Source: Whalleya microplaca | Taxonomy: Eukaryota > Ascomycota > Sordariomycetes > Xylariales > Xylariaceae | DNA length: 64,000 bases | Direction: 5' to 3' | NCBI GenBank assembly: GCA_022497155.1 | Contig: MU385739.1 | Span: forward strand, 496,001-560,000 | In this document: in pieces, positions 12,581-25,701 of the stretch | Layout: the number at the start of each line of letters is the position of its first letter | Position numbering within the stretch: the first letter of the stretch is position 1 | Position numbers and translations under genes: made by a program | Notes under the pieces: model-generated | What the model was told of the DNA's origin: nothing | Seen by the model: the letters and a program-made list of their open reading frames with translations, nothing else | Databases searched by the model: none

Positions 12581-14894
12581 TCATAGTACCTGAGCCGTAT
12601 TGTCAGTCCCCATATAGCTAGCGGTATACTCCTTTCCACCTTCAACCGCAAACTCGATAGATCCGTCCCCTCTTATGCCTGAGTCCACCACAGTCCCATC
12701 AGCCAGCATCAGTCTCGCGTCCTTTCCAGCATTTCCATCATCTGGCAGGGCTATCGACCCGTTCGTTCCCGCCGGCGCACCAACAGTCAACTTAATAGTC
12801 CCATCGGCCCCAGTCTTCTCCCAGTGGACGCTGAACGGCCCATACAGGGTCGGCACGACACCGCCAGCCCACGTCAGATCACCTACCCTCGGGCGGACGA
12901 CCCACTCCTTAAACCCCGGCTTAAGGGGCTTAACACCCAACACATACGTCGTCAGCAGGGGCGTAATCCCCGTCGACCACGCGTGCGCGAGGCTCGTGAA
13001 CCCGCCCTCGTACTTCGTCCCATTAGCCCCGATGCCCTCCCAGGCCGTGACGCCCGGCTCGTGCGCACCCATCCAGCCGTACGTGGCGCGCAGCTGCGCG
13101 AGCGCGCCGGCGACGTCGCCGGTCTCGAACCGCGCCGCGATCTCGAAGTACGAGATGAACGGGTACACGCGGTCGGAGAAGCCCTTGCCGAGCGCCTCGC
13201 CGCCCGCGTCGTAGAACGCGTGCCCGTAGGGCCGCGCCGTGGCGTTGGCGAGGTAGTCGAGCGCTGCTTGCGCGTACGTCGCGTTCGCGACGCCGGCCAG
13301 GATCGCTAGGCTGTTGCCGTCTTGTGCGTGCGCGGCACAGCCCGTGCCTGTGCACGCGCGGTCGAAGAAGGCGGAGGCCGTCGGGTCCCAGAGGATGTTA
13401 AGGATGGCTTGGGATACTGCGGTAGCTCGGTCGCGCCAGCGGCTGGCGTCGGATGGGTTGCTCAGGAAGTCGGCCAGGTCGGCGGCGTGGTTGAGCGCGA
13501 GCACATAGAGTGCGTTGTAGTAAGTCGAAGACCCATCCCGTGGTATGAATGCGTAGTCGCCGTACCCGGATGGTCGGACTAGTAATGATGTGGCACTATT
13601 GGTTTGGTTGACATAGTACGTATCCAACACCTTGAGAAGGTTCGGATAATACGACTGAATATACGATATATTACCTGTATAAAGGACATGATCCCAGCTA
13701 CACACTACCCACCACAGAGGATAGTCGAATAGGGGGAGTGTATACTTGCGGCTAAGTTGGTTAGCAGATTTGCTCCGTTCAACGAAAACACAGATGGTCA
13801 CATACATGCTTGCCGGCGGTATCCAGCCGTCATCCCTCTGTTGTTGCACCAAATCCTCCATGACATTCCGAGCCGCCTCATGAAAATCATGCGTCAGATA
13901 ACTCGTCAAGGCGCCAACTGCCAAGTCACCCATATAAGGGTCTCGGTCTCTTTTCGCGCCGTCATGGATAACCCATTTTCCTTTGAGTGACTCGCTTGAA
14001 GCACCCCGTGCCTCAGTATCATTATCATGAAAGACGTCCGTACATAATTCTGCAGTATAAGAGCTGTCGAACCACCACTGGGCGAGATCTGTGTCTGAAC
14101 TATCAAACCAACCTGAGTATGTGTCCGGTGTTCCCAGATAACCAGAATACTGCAGATTCAATGAGATGATACTAACCGCGCCATCGGGCGATGTGTAAGG
14201 GGCGTCTTCGGGGACTGCGTCCAATTCAATCTTCACATAACGAAAGCCGTGCAAGCCGTCGGCGCAGACCTTAGTACCAAATTCACAACCCCACTGGTTG
14301 AGCCATGTATACGGCGCATTCTTCACGGCAATCTGGGAGCATTAGACAGGACTATAGAAGCTAAACATGATGCAACTCACCTGGTCGGTTTTGGAAGGTA
14401 CAAGTTTTCGCGGATCCTTGTGAAGTTAGCCACTACCCCTGAGCCCTATGCTGCGGTGTCGAACTTACTCCCACGCCTTGGCCGGCATTGTCGGAACGCG
14501 TGAAGTCACTCCTATTGGTAAGGAACTCCAGGGTCTCCGAGAAATACAGTTTCAGGCCAGGGAACCCCTCTGACCCGTTCACAGAGCCAGCAAAGTTGAT
14601 GGACAACAGACCCACGACATTTTGGCCGAAGTCAATAACTTGTGATGGCTTCTGGGTTGAATTATCTTTTCGCAGCAAGACTGTTGCGTTTTCAGCCGTA
14701 ATCAGACCACTGGGATTCACTATTTCACCAAGTGTGTATTCTGACAAGACAGCCTTTGGGGTGACGATAGTAGTCGCAGGTGCGCGGACGTATCGGTGCC
14801 AGCTAGTGTCGTTGGCCTGAGCTTGTACGGGCTGCTTCGATAACAAGAGATGGAAAGCGGCCCAAAACACGTAGACAAACGAGCGTGCGAACAT
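12581..14894 (-). CDS. Secreted alpha-L-rhamnosidase-like six-hairpin glycosidase (GH78)
   Basis: The spliced model is complement(join(12581..13751, 13806..14332, 14381..14416, 14469..14894)), 719 residues. The enzyme family removes terminal L-rhamnose from plant polysaccharides and flavonoid glycosides outside the cell. A signal peptide is evident (a hydrophobic core after MFARSF, ending near QAQA). The acid/base region GAKRDRDPYMGDL at about 280-291 is the family signature, followed by the six-hairpin barrel (DDGWIPPAS, FDYPLWWV, YLHDFHEAAR-like stretch) and the usual C-terminal WSTGITPLLTTYVLG beta-domain. Many N-glycosylation sequons are present. Exon 2 is 36 nt. The third intron is 54 nt, in frame and without a stop, so it looks like coding sequence unless one checks the GTATGT donor, GCTAAC branch site and TTAG acceptor. 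Confidence 0.88.
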
Positions 14895-16271
14895 GTCAGG
14901 CGTGTTCAGGCCGTCAAAACCAATAATTAAAGAAGACGGCGGAGGGTTAGAAGCATCATTTAAGTGCTTCCAAGTATACCAGAATACGTAGTCTAGTTAT
15001 TTCATAAAAGACGGCTCAGTATGATCTAATGATGCAATGGCATGACACGTCCTAGCTTAAGAGATAGCGCGCAAGAAACGGATAGAAATCAAGCAAACCA
15101 CTTACATGAACCGGTCGTCAGCAGAATCAAGAAAATAAGCAGTCTTGTTATATACAAACATCGTCTACTCTTGCATTGCGTGTCGTGCGGCTGGCAAACA
15201 CACGGATGCGGTACACCTTCGACGGAGCAGCATGTTGGTGGCTGTATAGCTGTGTCGACCTTGCTATTCAGCTTCCTACCCGTGCTAGCCTCGCATTGGC
15301 GCCAAGCAGGATTCAGATGATGTGCACTCTTCTCCGCTTGCGCGCGTCCTATGCCCCAAGAAGTTGATCTGCCGGCAAGGGTCTCCATGGCGCATTTCGA
15401 TGTCCGATGTATGTGTGCTATATCGGGCTAGCTAAGTATACACAGCAGTCCGGGTCGGATCGGGTCCCGACAAGAGACTGCAGATTGATCCAGTTCGGAG
15501 ATTCAACTTTATGATAACTTCTGTTGTGCGAGTTATTTTGACGACGGTCCGTGTCCGCGCTCAAAAGCATAAGGCCACTTCGTCTGGTGACACAAAAAAC
15601 TATGAACTCAATTGCTGCTGTGTTTTAAATTCGCGTGTGGTCCGGCCCCGTGCATACTAATAAGATAACACAAGCAAAGCTTAAAGCAGCTACCAAAGAA
15701 TTTAACATCCGATCTAAATAGATTAGTTGCGGTGTGTTGTGTAGATGATTACGAAGAGCACTAGAAAATATATGGCAGGAGCATTGGAGAGTATATGTCA
15801 GGGGGTACTAGAGAATATATATCACGGCGCACCAAGGACTAGGTTATGTCAGGGAGCATCAAAGATCAAGTGATGTTAGTTGCAATACGTCAGATATTCA
15901 AGGTGAAACGTCGTGTTTTTACTGTGATCGAAGAACAAGTTCTCACACTAGTACCAAAAAAAAAGTAAAGTGTAAATGCCAGTCACTGAAACATTGATAT
16001 TATTGAATCACATATATATGTTTTCCAGCAAAGTATTACACCAAGCTGGGCTGTTGTTCTATAGTTCCCACCAACTCCGTAGGAAAGCAAGTTGTTCCTA
16101 TGATCAGTTTTTGGGGCTTTCTACTTGACAGACGCTTGGCCTGTACCACCATTGGCATGACCAGTACCATATGCCACGTAAGGTCGTCGCTGTCGTCTAT
16201 GAATGAAATGCATAAACCAAATTGCTAAAACACTTTTGTTCTCAACGGTATGCAGAAAAAAAACAATTCGC
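14895..16271. other. Intergenic
   Basis: About 1.4 kb upstream of the rhamnosidase gene (its promoter) and downstream of the glutamate dehydrogenase gene. AT-rich from about 15.6 kb. No gene is seen. Confidence 0.6.
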
Positions 16272-19200
16272 CTATTGGATCTTTGCCATCCTCTTAGACA
16301 TGCTTTAGGATAGATAGGTTAGCTTCAATTCAGGTATCCCAATAGAGGGGGTTTGCATTAGGAGACTTACAAGTCATAGAAAGCAAATTGGCTAGGACTA
16401 CTGCCGAATTCGTACACGAAACGAGACGCGAGATAACTTCCGAAAATCGCCTGGAGGTAAGATTCCGGTACGCGACTGATGATGGTCTCTAGGCCGATCT
16501 TGTCTAGGAGCAACTTGGGGAGTGCATCTTTGAGGATGCCTAATCGAATCTTTTCGTCTGCCCACAGGTCTGATTGCTGCAGCTGCTCATCGAGTGTAGT
16601 AATGGCAAGCGAAAGCGTGTCTGAGAGGACGGCGCGCGGCTGGCCGGTTTTTTCATGCTCTCGCCAGATCGCTTCAAACTCAAGGCGAGCGTTCTCGCGG
16701 ATTGTGGCTTGCACTTGCTTAACATACTCCTTATAGAACTCAGGTGCCTGGCCATTCGCATCGTGACACATGTTCTCGACAAAGCCCGCGTCATCGAAGC
16801 TGAGGGAGGCGAGGACTTCCAGAGACGACGAGGTTACACCACCCTTGTTAGCAGATGCGTCTTTGAAAAGAACGCAGCCAGCCTCCTCAAGGCGCACCTT
16901 GGCGTCCTGTGTTATGAATAGGTTGGCACCTTCGACGATGTAAGGTATAGTTGCCTTGCCATCCTTAATCAGTCTGGAGACTGTGGAAAGGTCAATCGAT
17001 TCAGGACGACCTCCGCATGGGACGAAGCAGTCTGTCAAGCCAGAATCCCTCAGATGGTAAAAGTTGCGGAATGGAGTGCCGTTAGGAACCACTTCCCCTG
17101 TTGGCAACGTGATGTTGCTTTCGTCACAGAGAACTCTATACCCATCCTTAGACAGCTTAGAGAGATCGAATTGCGAGATCATGGCACGCTTCTTGGCTAG
17201 GCGGATGAGCTCCTCCTTGTCAAGGCCGTTGGGGTCGACGAGAACCCCGGACCCGTCGACAATAGAAGTATATTTCTCATTACTCAAGAGAATCTCATTG
17301 CTTCCGAGATCACCATCCGGACCCCCAGTCTGCATCTTCCTCACCGTGGCTGGGTCTAAGTTCAATTTGCGATAAATGCCCTTGACATACTCGCGAACTG
17401 ACAGAGTTGTCATACCATACGAGTCGTGAGGGATACCACCGAGCTTCGGCGACTTGCCTGTGAAAAATGATTTCCAAAACGGCGCACCGCGTGAACGAGC
17501 ATGCTCAGTGGCCCAATCAACGAGGTCAGCAGTGTTCTCGTCGGGGCCCAGAAACAGAATCTCCTGTTTGCGATAGAGATCGACAATCGGATTCTTGATA
17601 CCAGGGGTCTCGGCGGGGAGTAGAAGATCCAATATGCTGTCAATATATTTTTCAAATGCTTCCCGGGCACGATCTTGTTGCTTGGCATCGAGAAGGATTA
17701 CACCTTTCGAACCACCCTCAGGAATATCTTTGTTCTTGCGCTGCTGGGTACTCGCCAGTCCGTAATTCTCATCGAACAGATTTCTCGCGTTGATACCGAA
17801 GGCTTCTTTACTACGAGACATCACAATTCGGATGCCACCACGAGCAACATCCTTGAATCGCAAGTGGAAGCCTCGCGACTCTGAGCTTATCACAAGGAAC
17901 ATACCATACAACCTTCTGGGATACTCGACCTCAGGGAGGAACGATGGGTCCAGGCGAAAGCTGAGCGCTACCTTCGTAGGCGTGAAGTAGTTGGTCTTCA
18001 AGACAGCGTTGTTGAATATCCGAAACGCCGTCATTACCATCTCTTCGTGTTCATTAGACACCTCCCTGGTAATCAACTCCTTAAGTCGAACATCAGATAA
18101 GACTTCCACGGATGGAGTAGGCGCGATGACGTTCTTCTCAAAACCGGGTCCAACGCTCAAATGAATACTAGCAAATGCTGTATATAATGATCTTACCAGG
18201 GTAGGGTAAGATGAGATGATCTCGAGGATATAGTCAGGGGTGAATGTTTCCGTACGGAGACGACGCTTTAACTTAGAGAGAATCTCTGCATGTGCGGCAT
18301 TCTTTGAGTCCAATGCTTGTTTGATCGAAGTATATTCTGTACCGAGGCGGTTGAGAAAGTGTTGAACAAAGACCCAAACACAATGGCCATAGATGGCCTC
18401 CTGCAAACTCAGGGCACCAGATGCGAACAGGGGGTGAAGCTTGTTCTGGGGTATGCAGTAGAGAAGAGAGATCTCCTTGGTGATTTGATGGATTGACTGT
18501 TCAATGGGCATAGGCTTGGTGTCCACATTGGTCGCCGGCTTTAAGTAGATACTCATGACAGTGATACCGTTGGAAAACTGTTCGACATACTTTCTAGTGC
18601 TTGTTACACCATAGTAGTGATAGAGATCACTCAAAGCACTGAAGATACCCCGGGCGGTGCGAGCACGGAAAGCCATGACGAGACGTTTCTCCTCACTCCC
18701 TTCGATGTCAAATACTTCAATGACAGGACCATTCCGGTTAACGGCAAGCCTGATAATGTCGTTGTATATCTGCTTGGTGTTCTTGGTCGCCTTGGTCAAA
18801 AACATTCTATCGCTGATAACCTCTAGGCGGGTCTCATCGGGCTCAGGATTTGAGTCCACGAACTGGCATTGATATACGAAGTAACACCTTAGCGAAGCCT
18901 TAGACGAAGGGTTTCCGGATATTGTGCCAGGGGAACGAAATGTTTCAACGCGGAAGCGTTGCTTGGGGTCGGCGTGGTCCAGGTATTTCGACTCAAGCCT
19001 GTTCTCAAATCGTGGACCTCCCAGAGCACTCCTACCGGGTACGCTTGTGTCAATATAGATCGCGTGGTCGGTAGCTTCCATGTCCAGGCGGATCTCTTCG
19101 CGCTTGTCTACGCGAGCGTATGCTGCAATCTTGGCAGCATACATGGAAGTGATGTGAGTGGCAATCACTTCAGCTTTCTCCATCTGGAAGTAGACATCAT

Positions 19201-19669
19201 CAATGCCTAGCTCATTATAGAACCATGAAATCTGTTCATCAAGGTGTGCTTCAGGAATCCAGCCCTCCTTTCTAATGATGTCCTTGACTGTTACTCGTTA
19301 GTTTGGTTGGCACTATTAGAGGGGCGTCGTAGACTGACCGGCATCCATCTGCTCTGCCCGACCCTTGAACTCGGGGGCAATGTAGCCCACGGTAGCTGAA
19401 CGGAGAACCCGGTGCCCATTAGTGCCAAGGGTATCCAGTGGTACCGAGAAATGAGTTGGCTGAGGCGAAGGGTGGCGAGATGGCTCTTCGGTGTTCTGCA
19501 CCTTACCCAGCAGCTTGTTAGCTGGGGCTGGGGTTGGAGCTAATCCTTCTGAAGTCATGGCTTGTGTTTTTGGTTCGAAAACCTCAAACGATTCAAAGGC
19601 GTCTGTATACTCAGGGAACCTGTCCAAGGGTAGGTCAGTGGTCTGAAGCGCCAACATCTTAACCACCAT
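16272..19669 (-). CDS. GDH2: NAD-specific glutamate dehydrogenase
   Basis: The spliced model is complement(join(16272..16302, 16371..19287, 19339..19669)), 1092 residues, the size of the large fungal NAD-GDH. It oxidises glutamate to 2-oxoglutarate and ammonium (EC 1.4.1.2) and supports growth on amino acids as nitrogen or carbon source. A large N-terminal regulatory part precedes the catalytic part. The catalytic core shows RGGIR and the conserved KDIPEGGSKGVILLD near residue 635, then YKEY and dinucleotide-fold segments (VEGANLFIT, ASANKGGVTSSSLEVLA). The last exon is only 31 nt: reading through the GTAAGT donor would end at FYDL, while splicing gives FYDFMSKRMAKIQ. The start ATG at 19669 has a good context (GCCATGG). 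Confidence 0.92.
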
Positions 19670-22517
19670 GGCAGTGAATACTAGGGGTTGAGTTGCCCAA
19701 GACTCAGGACTCAGAGTAAAGACAAAGGTTAAAGGGTATAAGCAATAGGACTAATATTCATCATGAAGATGAAGGAGAAAGGGAGACAGAGAGACAGAAA
19801 GTTACAAATCAGAAGGATGGGGCAATCTCTTATAAAAGAAGGATACGAGAAAGTGCGGAGGGAGGCATTGCGGTACATAGCGTTCATCGGGTCAGAAACA
19901 GAAAGAGATGCTCCAAGGCATGATATCGAGATGAATTTACAGTGTGTAACTACAATGGTATGATACACAAACAAGGGGACTGGGTTCGGGATAAAGGGAC
20001 CAATGGCGGAATATGCATGGACGGGTAGCACATGCAAACCAAGAGAGGCAAATCTAGGGCAATATTGGGATATGAACAACCACTAGTGCCGTTGCTGTAT
20101 CTCAATGTTCTTTGACAAGGAGTGACAACGAGCCCCCTTCACCGCTCGACAGTTTAGGTTGCGTCGAGCTGACTGATGGTTGTCATCCTGATAAGGAAAG
20201 CTAAAGCAAACAGGCTGAACAACGAGAAGAAGACATACCAATCGTCTTGGGGGATGTTCTCCGGGACTGCACAACCGAATATGCAGGTCCGCTATTGGGT
20301 CAATTGTGGATGAGAGACTGGTCAATCCCAAAAACAGATGAATTGCGTGCGTCAGCCCAAAGATGGTGGGCTGGAAGCTGTATACAAACGATATATGCAA
20401 CAAAAAGTCGTCTGGTTGGTTGGTTGGCTGGTGTGGCTGCCGGAATGAGATGTACCTGGGAATGGAGGGGTAATAATGGTGATGCAAAACCTCGATAGTG
20501 TGTAAGCTTCGAGGTTTCAGAAGGTCGGAGATAACGCAACAAAGAGTCGTGAATCTAGATGTGCGGTTTAAACTAGTTTTCCCTTGTTACATGACCGACA
20601 ACGAACTGTTTTTAGTCGCAGGTCAGGTGCTGAGCTGTCACAGGGAGGTAAGTTCGGCCTGGTCTAGGATGAATCAGTGGCAGCTGGGACTGTCAGCTTC
20701 TAGCCCTGCCTTATTTTTGGGACAGGCGCACAGCTCTATTACCGTGTTCAAGGTATAGACGAATCGGAAAGATGTCGATAATAATGGGGGGTATGGCTCT
20801 AGGCAAGACCGAAGAACCCACAAGATAAGGGATTATAGGTTGTTTGTTGTACTCCGTATAGAAGATAAGGTATGTATGTACGAAGTAGGCTGAGCCGAAG
20901 GAGCAGGACTTAGATCCAATTGGCTTTTTCTCCCATGTTCAATCGTAATTGATGACGATCGTGAATTGGATAAGAGGAACCAACGACTACTTATATACTG
21001 ACAGTAACATCAAAACAAGGAACCAACCCATCAACCACAAATCCACTGCCACGCCCAGAGAGACACGTTCTACATCGTGATGCACGGTATGTCTCCCAGA
21101 CTAATTAGTAAAAGCTGGGACGGGCAGGCATTGAACCCTGTTGGCATACAGTACAGTGAAAAAATTTTGAAGCCAAAGAAGAGGAATCTTCGATTCTTCC
21201 ATCACGGTGAACACAAACGGTACCAAAATGGAGGCTAACCATGCAACTAACCAGAACGGGCTGTGGGCGGCACTGCTATTGGCTCGAGGGCATGGTACCT
21301 GAATATCCGTACATCGGGTACAGTATTGTACAACCTGTAACTACCTGTATGTATGATACAATACTTGGGATGAATTTCTAGTTGGGAACAGTGTAACGAC
21401 TATGGAATGCCGCAACCACGTAACCACCAATAGACACCTGGAAAAGAACATCGCAACATCACATGTCTATTTGAAATGGGGTAATAGTGGATCGTGATGG
21501 ATCACGTCTAGCCCCAACAATACTGGAAATTTTTCAGGGACTTGAACGTGAAGCGTATCGAGGCAACCGTTGGTCACGAACAAGTACCGACGGCTATTCA
21601 AGGTAAGTCGAGTCGAAGTACCTTATAGCTAGTCACGTAAATATTCCGTTATAGACTGTGGGCCATTTATCAATCACCGAACATGTTTTCAGTAGCGAGT
21701 GTGATGATTACTCAGACGGGCTCAAAGACAATGGCATCCGATTGATTACTTAATATAGGCCATTCTAGGTGAGACCCAAAACAGTCCTTGCTTCAGAGGA
21801 TCAAAGAGTCCAGGCGTGCGTTGTCGTCTGGAGCTCTATCTCTTATCTCTACCTAATAAGTCCAGGTATCAGACCCAATGAGCTGTCACCCGCAAAGGAA
21901 CGCCACCAATGCCCCCGTATGATAACAAGCAGGACGACGGGCTCTTGCATCTAAAAACGTGAACCAAAACGGTCACAGTGTGTCTTTACCGCCTCTTCCT
22001 GCTCATCATAGATTCGAAACAGATCACGGCTGTTGCGCAACTCTCTTATCTAATAAGACAATAGAATGCTTGCGATACCGGGTCCAGGGGTACGAGAAAA
22101 CTCCAATCCATCTACGTATGTACATGGAATTGGGCCACGATGGACGACGAAGTTGTATCAAGAATAGGGATACACAGTCGCGATTCCCGTTCACGAACGT
22201 ACTAAGCTGTAGCAATACCTCTATAGGGCATGGCATGCGTGCTTTGACGGCTTTGACGGGCTGGAGGGGCTCCACTTGCCCACCTTGCCCCGCGATTTCA
22301 GCATTCTCGTCCAGCCCGGAATGCAAAAACGCTTTTTCATTACCCCCATATTACTTGATAGCAGCGTCTATTGACCCCAATGAAGCAGTACGGGGTCACG
22401 CGGGTTTGACGCCGGCGACTTACGCGACCCCGTGATAGTCTTACACCTTTCCCTTGGCTTGTTGAGTGCATAATGGCAGCAAGGGTTTCGACTTCTCATT
22501 ACTAACTTCATTTCAAG
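19670..22517. other. Intergenic, upstream of NAD-GDH
   Basis: About 2.8 kb that should contain the GDH promoter and 5' UTR (minus strand). Frames at 20083-20487 (minus) and 21959-22435 (plus) are open but show no domain, no splice support and odd composition; I leave them out. Confidence 0.5.
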
Positions 22518-22963
22518 TTAATGGACTATGGGCATTTCACTTAGTCGTTGGTTATTCATGGCGACATCTGATCCGAAACCAACGTCATAAGAATCGGCAA
22601 TGATCTCAAAAAAGATGAAAACGGGCCCCTTATAGCGGAGTCTTCTGCGACGGTTTCCTTCTATGCTAGGTGCCACTGCATGGTCAATCAGTTGCCAGAT
22701 GCCGCGTCCAGGATAGGGAGTTGTGTTCGCCTTCAACAACATGTAGTATACTGCGTAGTACATATCTAGACAAATATGCACCCCGGTCGTTTCTACCGCA
22801 TACCCAGATATCCAGGAAAGGTACTTCTGGCTCACAAGGGTCATTCGAGGGATCAACGAGACATTGTTCTCCAGCCAGCAAGCTCCTCAATTCTTCAAAT
22901 ATGGATACGTACCAACACAGTGATTGATGTGCTGATGATGCAAAAGGCACGATAGAGTTCCAT
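22518..22963 (-). CDS. Hypothetical small protein, possible two-exon gene
   Basis: A possible gene complement(join(22518..22826, 22913..22963)) encodes 119 residues. It joins a 17-codon exon (MELYRAFCIISTSITVL, resembling the core of a signal peptide or membrane anchor) to a 102-codon exon through an 86-nt intron with a GTACGT donor and CCAG acceptor, in phase. The second exon is rich in Tyr and aliphatic residues and has a basic RRRRLRYKG patch. I recognise no family. It could equally be chance open sequence; the case rests only on the in-phase splice and the hydrophobic start. Confidence 0.3.
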
Positions 22964-24165
22964 TGTTTTACGCAATAAGGGGGGGCGGATATATCCGTAT
23001 TTATTCGGGAAGTATTGCATTGCTGAACCGACACAGCTGGGCCAAGCGCTGTGATCTAGGCTAGGGCTATTTTTATGACTCGCCCTGCGTCTGGCTGTCA
23101 ATACATGTACTATGTAGTCGGGTACTGGAGACGAACGGACTACTCCTTTACCCCTGAATTCAAGATAAGCACCGCCACGAGTGTGGAGTTTGGGAGCGTT
23201 CGAATTGTCAGAAATACGAAGAATTCAGCCAGTGGTTAAAAGAGCCATAAGCCTCAGCTGTCTATGTGAACTTGTCTACGTGAATACGATTATACAGCCC
23301 GGAATTTCATTTCACTACACGATCGAAGTGTCTCACTTACATAGTACATATTTAGTATAGGAGGCCGCTGAGACTACTCTTGGTGCTATTCCCCGAAAGC
23401 TCCGTAAATACTCGAACTCAGGTACGAGACGATACATAATAATGTCCGCTTGAGAATACTTGTGGCTAATAGGTTCGTAAGTGTTATTAGTTTCCATCGT
23501 AGTAACACCTACGCGTATTTAGATTTGCCGATGGGGAAGGCCACGCAATTGAAACCGCATGCAATTGCCATGTCCTCGAATTGATGAATTTCGTATATTT
23601 CGTTTTATTTATCTAGCCGTAATGTTTTCGCAACTCGCTCGGATCCAATGGCAGCACTCTCATCCCGTCGTTGCAGTGCAGCGGTGACCTAGCAATCTAT
23701 GCAATCTGACCAAGAAAGCTTGACAAAAAAGCTTGACAAGTCATTCGTACGACCTGACCCCAAAAGTGATCGGGACACCTATCCCATATCTCATAAATGA
23801 GTAGAAGAGCTGTCATGTTGTTCAGTGCGACAGTATCATTGCAATTAGGTGTAATTACATGTGTAATTACATAAACCACTATAGCTAGCACCCCACCTAC
23901 TTAATTCGGGAGTAGTTTAGAATCATCATGTCATTGGGGTGGCAGGGTGGATCGCGGGGTTATCAGAAGCAAGCAAGCCGGTCCGCCGGGCAAAATGCGC
24001 GCGTCTAGATGGTCATCAACCCCAAGACTACAACGACCTACTTTAGGGTACCTGCCTAACTACACGCTATCCGTACGTATCCTTAAACCCGCTCGGTTGG
24101 GAATAGCCTTCGAACTACCTAGCCGATCAGATTCTTTTGCGGAATATTCATCGATAGTATCCATA
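22964..24165. other. Intergenic, upstream of kynureninase
   Basis: About 1.2 kb of AT-rich sequence that should contain the kynureninase promoter. I see no gene. Confidence 0.55.
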
Positions 24166-25701
24166 ATGGGTACCTCATCCGATCGATCTCGTTTCTTAGA
24201 TCTCCGTGCTCAGGCTGAAGTCCTGGACGGGGAGGACGGTCTCCGTCATCTCAGGGACGAATTTCGTATCCCCACCACAGCTGATATCAAACGGAAGACG
24301 CTCAAGCAAGAGGGTGAACTGCCTCATCTGGTCTACAGCAGAGCTTCGTACTGAACTTCCATAGATCGTAACAACCCCGCCTCGACCGATGAAACAAAGA
24401 CATGCACGTATTTGTGTGGAAACTCCCTTGGACTGCAACCCAACCGGACGGCAACTCGCATCAATCAATATCTTCAGACATGGGCCACTCAAGGTGTCCA
24501 GGGACACTTCAAGCCATTAGAGGACTCTCCCTTGCCAACATGGCTTGATGCTGATACCCGAGCTGCCAAATTGATGGCACCAATCGTGGGAGCCGATGAG
24601 TCAGAGGTCGCAGTTATGCAGACGTTGACGGCGAACTTGCATTTACTGATGTCAGCCTTCTACCATCCGGATCCAAAGGGAAGACACAAGATTATCCTAG
24701 AGAGCAAGGCCTTCCCAAGCGATCACGTAAGGAGGATATCCATATGATGACATAGATATTCATGCGCTGAGACATGTTAGTTCGCTGTACTGAGCCAGAT
24801 CAGGCATCATGGTCTTTCTCCAGAGACATCCATGGTGACGATAGAGTCGCCTTACTCGGAAGACTCTGTGTTTAGCACCTACGACATCCAGTCGTTGATC
24901 TCGAAACATGCATCAGATACAGCCCTGATCTTGCTACCTGGCATCCAGTACTATACTGGCCAACTGCTTGACATTCCGACGATTACCGCATTTGCTCATA
25001 AGCACGACATCTTCGTCATCTGGGATCTAGCTCACGCGGTGGGCAACGTCCCCCTCTCCCTAAGTGACTGGGATGTTGATGCCGCCGCGTGGTGTACGTA
25101 CAAGTATCTCAACGGTGGCCCAGGCTGCATCGGCGGCATGTTCATAAATTCAAAGAACAGCTTGGTGGCAACTACGGTGACTGACACAGAGCCTGAGCGA
25201 GGGTACGGGAATCGCCTATCGGGCTGGTGGGGGAATGACAAGGCGACACGATTCCAGATGGAGACCAAGTTTCACCCCGTGAAGGGTGCAGCAGGATTCC
25301 AGCTGAGCAACCCTAGCATCCTCGATATCACGAGTCTGAGCGCATCACTCGAAGTGTTTGAACTAGCAGGAGGTGTGTCAGTCCTGAGAGAGAAGTCAAA
25401 GAAGCTGACCGCATTCCTTGAGCACTGTCTCTCTTTCATCTCAGATGATGCAAAGAAGCTCTTTAGGATTATCACACCATCTGATCCAGCGCAGCGTGGC
25501 GCTCAGCTGAGCCTACTACTGGCGGACGGCCTCTTAGAAGAGGTGCTAAAGGAGCTTGGTGATTTGGGCGTTGTCGTTGACGATAGGAAACCCAACGTGA
25601 TCCGCGTGGCTCCTACACCACTTTACAATTCCTTCCAAGACTGCGTAGCATTTGTCAAAGCTCTCGAGCCAGCTTTACAAGTAGCACAGAAAGCTGTGTA
25701 A
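24166..25701 (+). CDS. BNA5: Kynureninase
   Basis: The model is join(24166..24313, 24365..24726, 24781..25701), 476 residues. This PLP enzyme (EC 3.7.1.3) cleaves kynurenine or 3-hydroxykynurenine to (3-hydroxy)anthranilate and alanine, in tryptophan breakdown and de novo NAD synthesis. The first intron splits the codon that gives EDRNNP; after it come [12 protein letters not shown] and [14 protein letters not shown]. The second intron joins KAFPSDH to [13 protein letters not shown] in phase. The fold-type I signature WDLAHAVGN and the PLP-lysine motif [10 protein letters not shown] (Lys at about 278) are present, followed by SGWWGN. All key parts are intact and the length is normal. The ATG at 24166 was preferred over upstream in-frame codons because family members begin at this point. 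Confidence 0.93.

Noticed and set aside
12675..13582. Plus-strand ORFs opposite the rhamnosidase gene
   Set aside because: The minus strand encodes an intact conserved enzyme; the antisense frames are by-products of its GC-rich third positions.
20083..20487. 134-codon minus-strand frame upstream of NAD-GDH
   Set aside because: Lies in the expected 5' UTR/promoter; rich in His, Ser and Leu without features.
21959..22435. 158-codon plus-strand frame
   Set aside because: Composition resembles random sequence and nothing links it to a family; not called without transcript evidence.
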